Assembly (NCBI GenBank): GCA_023429995.1
Contig: JAEZCE010000034.1
Location: 1 to 64,000, forward strand
Source of the DNA: Bacillota bacterium
GTDB taxonomy: Bacteria; Bacillota; UBA4882; UBA8346
DNA length: 64,000 nt
Direction: 5' to 3'
Part shown: one piece after another, positions 60,960-64,000 of the stretch
How positions within the stretch are numbered: the stretch's first letter is position 1
Layout of the letters: the number at the start of each line of letters is the position of its first letter
Made by a program: the position numbers and the translations under genes
The notes under the pieces: model-generated
Told to the model about the DNA's origin: nothing
Seen by the model: the letters and a program-made list of their open reading frames with translations, nothing else
Database searches by the model: none

Positions 60960-61817
60960 ATGGCCAATTATAAACATCACAAATTTTTACCGGGGTTTGG
61001 CTTAACCTTAGGGTACACGATTTTTTATATGAGTTTTGTATTAATCATCCCCTTAGTGGTATTGTTTTTGAAAACAACCGCCCTAAGCTGGGAACAGCTT
61101 TGGGGGATTGTGACAACTCCCCGGATATTGGCGGCTTTTCGTTTGAGTATAGGGGCTTCTTTGATCGCAGCGTTCATCAATAGTATCTTTGGATTAATCA
61201 TTGCTTGGGTACTTACCCGTTACAGTTTTCCCGGGAAAAAATTTATGGATTCCCTGATTGATTTACCTTTTGCAATGCCGACCGCAGTGGCCGGAATTGC
61301 CCTTACGTCCATTTATACCAGCAATGGTTGGGTTGGCCGCTTTTTGGAACCGCTCGGTATTAAAGCTGCCTTTGCGCCTCTAGGGGTGGTTATCGCTTTG
61401 ACTTTTATCGGCTTGCCTTTTGTCGTAAGGACTGTACAACCGGTTTTACAAGACTTGGAAAAGGAAGTCGAAGAGGCTGCTGCGAGCTTGGGGGCCAGTC
61501 GCGGCCAAACCTTCTTCCGGATTATTTTTCCGGCAATCATCCCCAGCTGGCTTACGGGTTTTACATTAGCTTTTTCCCGTGCCTTGGGAGAATATGGTTC
61601 GGTGGTTTTTATCTCCGGTAATATGCCCATGCGTACCGAAATTGTCCCCTTGTTGATCATCACCAAATTGGAACAATTCGAATATAGCGGTGCTACTGCT
61701 ATCGCGGTGTTGATGTTGTTGTTGTCTTTTTTATTACTTTTATTGATCAATTTAGGCCAGTGGTGGAATCGCAAACGCTATTTTGTAACAAAGGATGTTC
61801 AAGCCGATGGCAATTAA
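60960..61817 (+). CDS. cysT: Sulfate ABC transporter permease CysT
   Basis: A 285-residue permease. Typical CysT features: LPGFGLTLGYTIFYMSF-type start, FPGKKFMDSLIDLPFAMPTAVAGIAL, EEAAASLGASRGQTFFRIIFPAIIPSWLTGFTLAFSRALGEYGSVVFISGN in adjoining stretches and MRTEIVPLLI. It forms the channel with CysW for sulfate or thiosulfate uptake with the Sbp encoded at 51142. Confidence 0.92.
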   Translation: MANYKHHKFLPGFGLTLGYTIFYMSFVLIIPLVVLFLKTTALSWEQLWGIVTTPRILAAFRLSIGASLIAAFINSIFGLIIAWVLTRYSFPGKKFMDSLIDLPFAMPTAVAGIALTSIYTSNGWVGRFLEPLGIKAAFAPLGVVIALTFIGLPFVVRTVQPVLQDLEKEVEEAAASLGASRGQTFFRIIFPAIIPSWLTGFTLAFSRALGEYGSVVFISGNMPMRTEIVPLLIITKLEQFEYSGATAIAVLMLLLSFLLLLLINLGQWWNRKRYFVTKDVQADGN

Positions 61818-62658
61818 TTTAAAAAAAGAACCCGCTGCCTTGATACCGACCTCTACTACGGAGTCTGTCGGGGTCCGTTGTTTACTGATTGGGATTTCCC
61901 TCATCTTTATCGGGTTGTTTCTAATCTTACCCCTGGTGGCTGTCTTTGGTCAGGCTTTTTCGAAGGGCTTAAGCGCTTACTTCGATGCTATCCGTCAACC
62001 CGATACTTTGGCGGCCATTGGTTTGACCTTGGTAACTGCCGCAATTGCGGTACCCCTCAATTTGATCTTTGGAGTCGCTGCCTCGTGGGCTATCAGTAAA
62101 TTTGATTTTCGTGGCAAAAATATTTTATTGACATTGATCGACTTGCCTTTCGCCATATCGCCGGTTGTATCGGGGTTGATCTATGTGTTACTCTTTGGCA
62201 GGCAGGGGTGGCTATGGCCATGGCTTTCAGAACACAATATCAAAATCGTTTTCGCAGTTCCCGGAATCGTGCTGGCAACGGTCCTGGTAACTTTCCCGTT
62301 CATAGCCAGGGAATTAATTCCCTTAATGCAAGCTCAGGGAGATGAAGAGGAAGAAGCGGCTCTGGTCTTAGGCGCCAGCGGTTGGCAAACATTTTTCCGG
62401 GTTACGTTGCCCAATATCAAATGGGGTTTGTTATATGGGGTTATCCTTTGTAATGCCAGGGCCATGGGTGAATTTGGCGCGGTTTCAGTTGTTTCCGGCC
62501 ATATTCGGGGGTTGACCAATACGATTCCGCTACAGGTGGAGATTCTTTACAATGAATATAATTTTACCGCGTCGTTTGCGGTAGCTTCTTTGTTAGCTTT
62601 ACTGGGGCTGGTTACTTTGGCCGTTAAAAGTTTGGTGGAGTGGAAAACCACCCATTAA
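61807..62658 (+). CDS. cysW: Sulfate ABC transporter permease CysW
   Basis: About 283 residues; overlaps cysT by 11 bases when started at the ATG at 61807, which has AAAGGA about 11 bases upstream. The in-frame ATG at 61795 abuts that site and is the alternative. Features: FDFRGKNILLTLIDLPFAISPVVSGLIYVLLFG, EEEAALVLGASGWQTFFRVTLPNIKWGLLYG, ARAMGEFGAVSVVSGHIRG, all typical of CysW. Confidence 0.9.
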   Translation: MAINLKKEPAALIPTSTTESVGVRCLLIGISLIFIGLFLILPLVAVFGQAFSKGLSAYFDAIRQPDTLAAIGLTLVTAAIAVPLNLIFGVAASWAISKFDFRGKNILLTLIDLPFAISPVVSGLIYVLLFGRQGWLWPWLSEHNIKIVFAVPGIVLATVLVTFPFIARELIPLMQAQGDEEEEAALVLGASGWQTFFRVTLPNIKWGLLYGVILCNARAMGEFGAVSVVSGHIRGLTNTIPLQVEILYNEYNFTASFAVASLLALLGLVTLAVKSLVEWKTTH

Positions 62659-62682
62659 AAAAGGAATTGACGGGAGATACTT

Positions 62683-63753
62683 ATGGGAATTGAAGTTCAA
62701 CAAGTAAATAAAAATTTCGGTAACTTTCAAGCTTTGCAGGATATCAATCTGGATGTCCCCACCGGACAACTGGTGGCGTTGCTCGGCCCTTCAGGTTCGG
62801 GTAAAACCACATTATTGCGGATTATTGCCGGTTTGGAAGTTCCTGATACGGGAAGAATTTATTTTCACGGTGAAGATACCACCGGCCAACGTATCCAGGA
62901 ACGCAAAGTCGGTTTCGTTTTCCAACATTATGCGCTTTTTAAACAAATGACAGTTTTTGAAAACATTGCCTTTGGTTTGCGGGTTCGTCCCCGTCATCAA
63001 CGGCTACCGGAAAAAGCCATCAAGGATAAGGTTCATGAACTGCTGCAATTAGTGCAAATGGAATGGCTGGCCGACCGCTATCCGAATCAATTATCCGGCG
63101 GGCAACGCCAACGAATCGCTTTGGCCCGGGCACTCGCCGTCGAACCCAAAGTGTTGCTCCTGGATGAACCATTTGGAGCTCTGGATGCCAAAGTCCGCAA
63201 GGAATTACGCCGCTGGTTGCGTCATTTGCATGATCAAATCCATATTACCAGTATTTTTGTAACCCATGATCAGGATGAGGCTCTTGAGGTAGCCGATCAG
63301 GTGGTGATCATGAATCAGGGAAAAATTGAGCAGATCGGCACTCCGGAAAGGGTATACGATCATCCGGCGAATTTATTTGTATATAAGTTCTTAGGAAATG
63401 TCAATCTGTTCCGGGGCCGGGTCAGTGATGGTCAGATCCATATCGGGACCAATGTCTTCGATGTACCCCGGGGAGAAGCCAAGTCCAATGATATGGCGGT
63501 AGCCTATGCCAGACCTTATGAGCTTGAAGTGGATAAACAATGCAATGAATTAACCAATATCGAGGCGGCGATCGTATATATTCGGGCGATTGGTCCGATT
63601 GTGCGCCTGGAGTTGCAGCGCACGGATAATGGGGATCTCATTGATGTCGAACTGAGTAAAGAAAAATATCAAGATCAAACGTTTCAATCCGGTGAAAAAG
63701 TTTTTATCGGACTACGGAATCCTCAAGTGTTTGCAGAGGATTATTCAATATAA
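62683..63753 (+). CDS. cysA: Sulfate ABC transporter ATPase CysA
   Basis: A 356-residue ATPase with the CysA layout: Walker A GPSGSGKTT, Q-loop FVFQHYALFKQMTV, RPRHQRLP linker, signature LSGGQRQRIALAR, Walker B LLLDEPFGALDAKVRKELRRWLR, H-loop VTHDQDEA. The C-terminal TOBE/regulatory domain (about residues 235-356) is present (VAYARPYELEV). It powers CysTW. Confidence 0.93.
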   Translation: MGIEVQQVNKNFGNFQALQDINLDVPTGQLVALLGPSGSGKTTLLRIIAGLEVPDTGRIYFHGEDTTGQRIQERKVGFVFQHYALFKQMTVFENIAFGLRVRPRHQRLPEKAIKDKVHELLQLVQMEWLADRYPNQLSGGQRQRIALARALAVEPKVLLLDEPFGALDAKVRKELRRWLRHLHDQIHITSIFVTHDQDEALEVADQVVIMNQGKIEQIGTPERVYDHPANLFVYKFLGNVNLFRGRVSDGQIHIGTNVFDVPRGEAKSNDMAVAYARPYELEVDKQCNELTNIEAAIVYIRAIGPIVRLELQRTDNGDLIDVELSKEKYQDQTFQSGEKVFIGLRNPQVFAEDYSI

Positions 63754-63783
63754 CCAAAGGGAAGAGAAAATAGGAGGATTTCT

Positions 63784-64000
63784 ATGAATCTAGTGATTAG
63801 TGGTAAACCGGAAACAGTGAATTTAAAGGAGAATACCGTCTTAGAACTGCTTAAAGTCAAAAATGTTGAAATGCCGGAGATGGTTTCGGTCGAATTAAAC
63901 GGCGAGATTTTAAGCCAGGCCGAATATGGAACGGCTTTGGTCAAAGATGGCGATCAGGTGGAGTTTTTATATTTTATGGGTGGCGGAACGCTTCATTGGA
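63784..64000 (+). CDS. ThiS/MoaD-like sulfur carrier protein, partial at window edge
   Basis: At least 72 residues, open at the right edge. Ubiquitin-like ThiS pattern: MNLVISGKPETVNLKENTVLELL, VSVELNGEIL, LVKDGDQVEFLYFMGGG. ThiS ends in Gly-Gly, but here the frame continues after GGG with TLHW. A C-terminal extension after the diglycine is known in carriers such as HcyS and is removed by a protease before thiocarboxylation. Following cysTWA it likely serves cysteine or homocysteine synthesis, not thiamin. AGGAGG site 7 bases upstream. Confidence 0.7.
   Translation, partial: MNLVISGKPETVNLKENTVLELLKVKNVEMPEMVSVELNGEILSQAEYGTALVKDGDQVEFLYFMGGGTLHW

Overview
The window reads as chromosomal DNA of an anaerobic Bacillota (Firmicutes/Clostridia-like) bacterium. 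Supporting signs are strong GGAGG-type ribosome binding sites with some GTG/TTG starts, sigma-A promoters of the TTGACA-17-TATAAT kind, B. subtilis-type LexA boxes, a 19-bp-spacer MerR promoter, BlaI-like operators, an NfnAB pair (typical of anaerobes), and radical SAM enzymes where aerobes would use oxygenases. No rRNA, tRNA, CRISPR array or intact transposon was seen.

Layout. 1-5.1 kb: two SOS boxes, a decayed larB, an UlaG-like metallohydrolase, a DUF362 protein with an ArsP-type permease, and a decayed ferredoxin-type aldo/keto reductase. 5.1-21.5 kb: one long catabolic gene set. It has a branched-chain-type ABC importer (livKHMGF), a VOC protein, an IlvD/Edd dehydratase, a LacI regulator, a sugar epimerase-like TIM barrel, an old-yellow-enzyme-type oxidoreductase, a Zn-alcohol dehydrogenase, an SDR, a fumarate-reductase-like flavoprotein and NfnAB. 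Near-identical LacI-type operators sit before livK and before the flavin oxidoreductase gene, tying both parts to one regulator. The substrate looks like a sugar acid or polyhydroxy carboxylate but is not determined. 21.5-34 kb: accessory carbohydrate and resistance genes. These are GH105 with an AraC regulator, MerR with a methyltransferase, a 63-bp tandem repeat, a MATE pump, a subclass B1 metallo-beta-lactamase behind BlaI-like operators, a secreted GH11-CBM-CBM-CE4 xylanase/esterase, and an Asp-box repeat protein.

34-64 kb is a large sulfur-assimilation region: cysK; a sulfonate-type ABC importer followed by a flavin split-barrel protein and a radical SAM enzyme; metK; siroheme genes (precorrin-2 dehydrogenase, short hemA, decayed hemL); a split taurine-type ABC importer around a phosphodiesterase, a thioredoxin and a LysR regulator; a sulfate-binding protein; RidA. 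Then comes a second, larger organosulfur operon: binding protein, LUD protein, split-barrel flavoprotein, radical SAM enzyme, a cytoplasmic DszB-like desulfinase homologue, two permeases and an ATPase. It ends with cysTWA and a ThiS-like sulfur carrier. Several of these units share a TTGACA promoter followed by a dyad around TAGGAAT, suggesting one sulfur regulator.

The most interesting proposal is an oxygen-independent organosulfur (sulfonate/sulfinate) assimilation system. ABC importers feed a cytoplasmic module of split-barrel flavoprotein plus a radical SAM enzyme with an unusual CX8CX2C cluster motif, plus (in one locus) a desulfinase with the DszB Cys/His/Arg triad. The released sulfite would need siroheme-dependent reduction and CysK. 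The parts are read from sequence; the pathway is inference.
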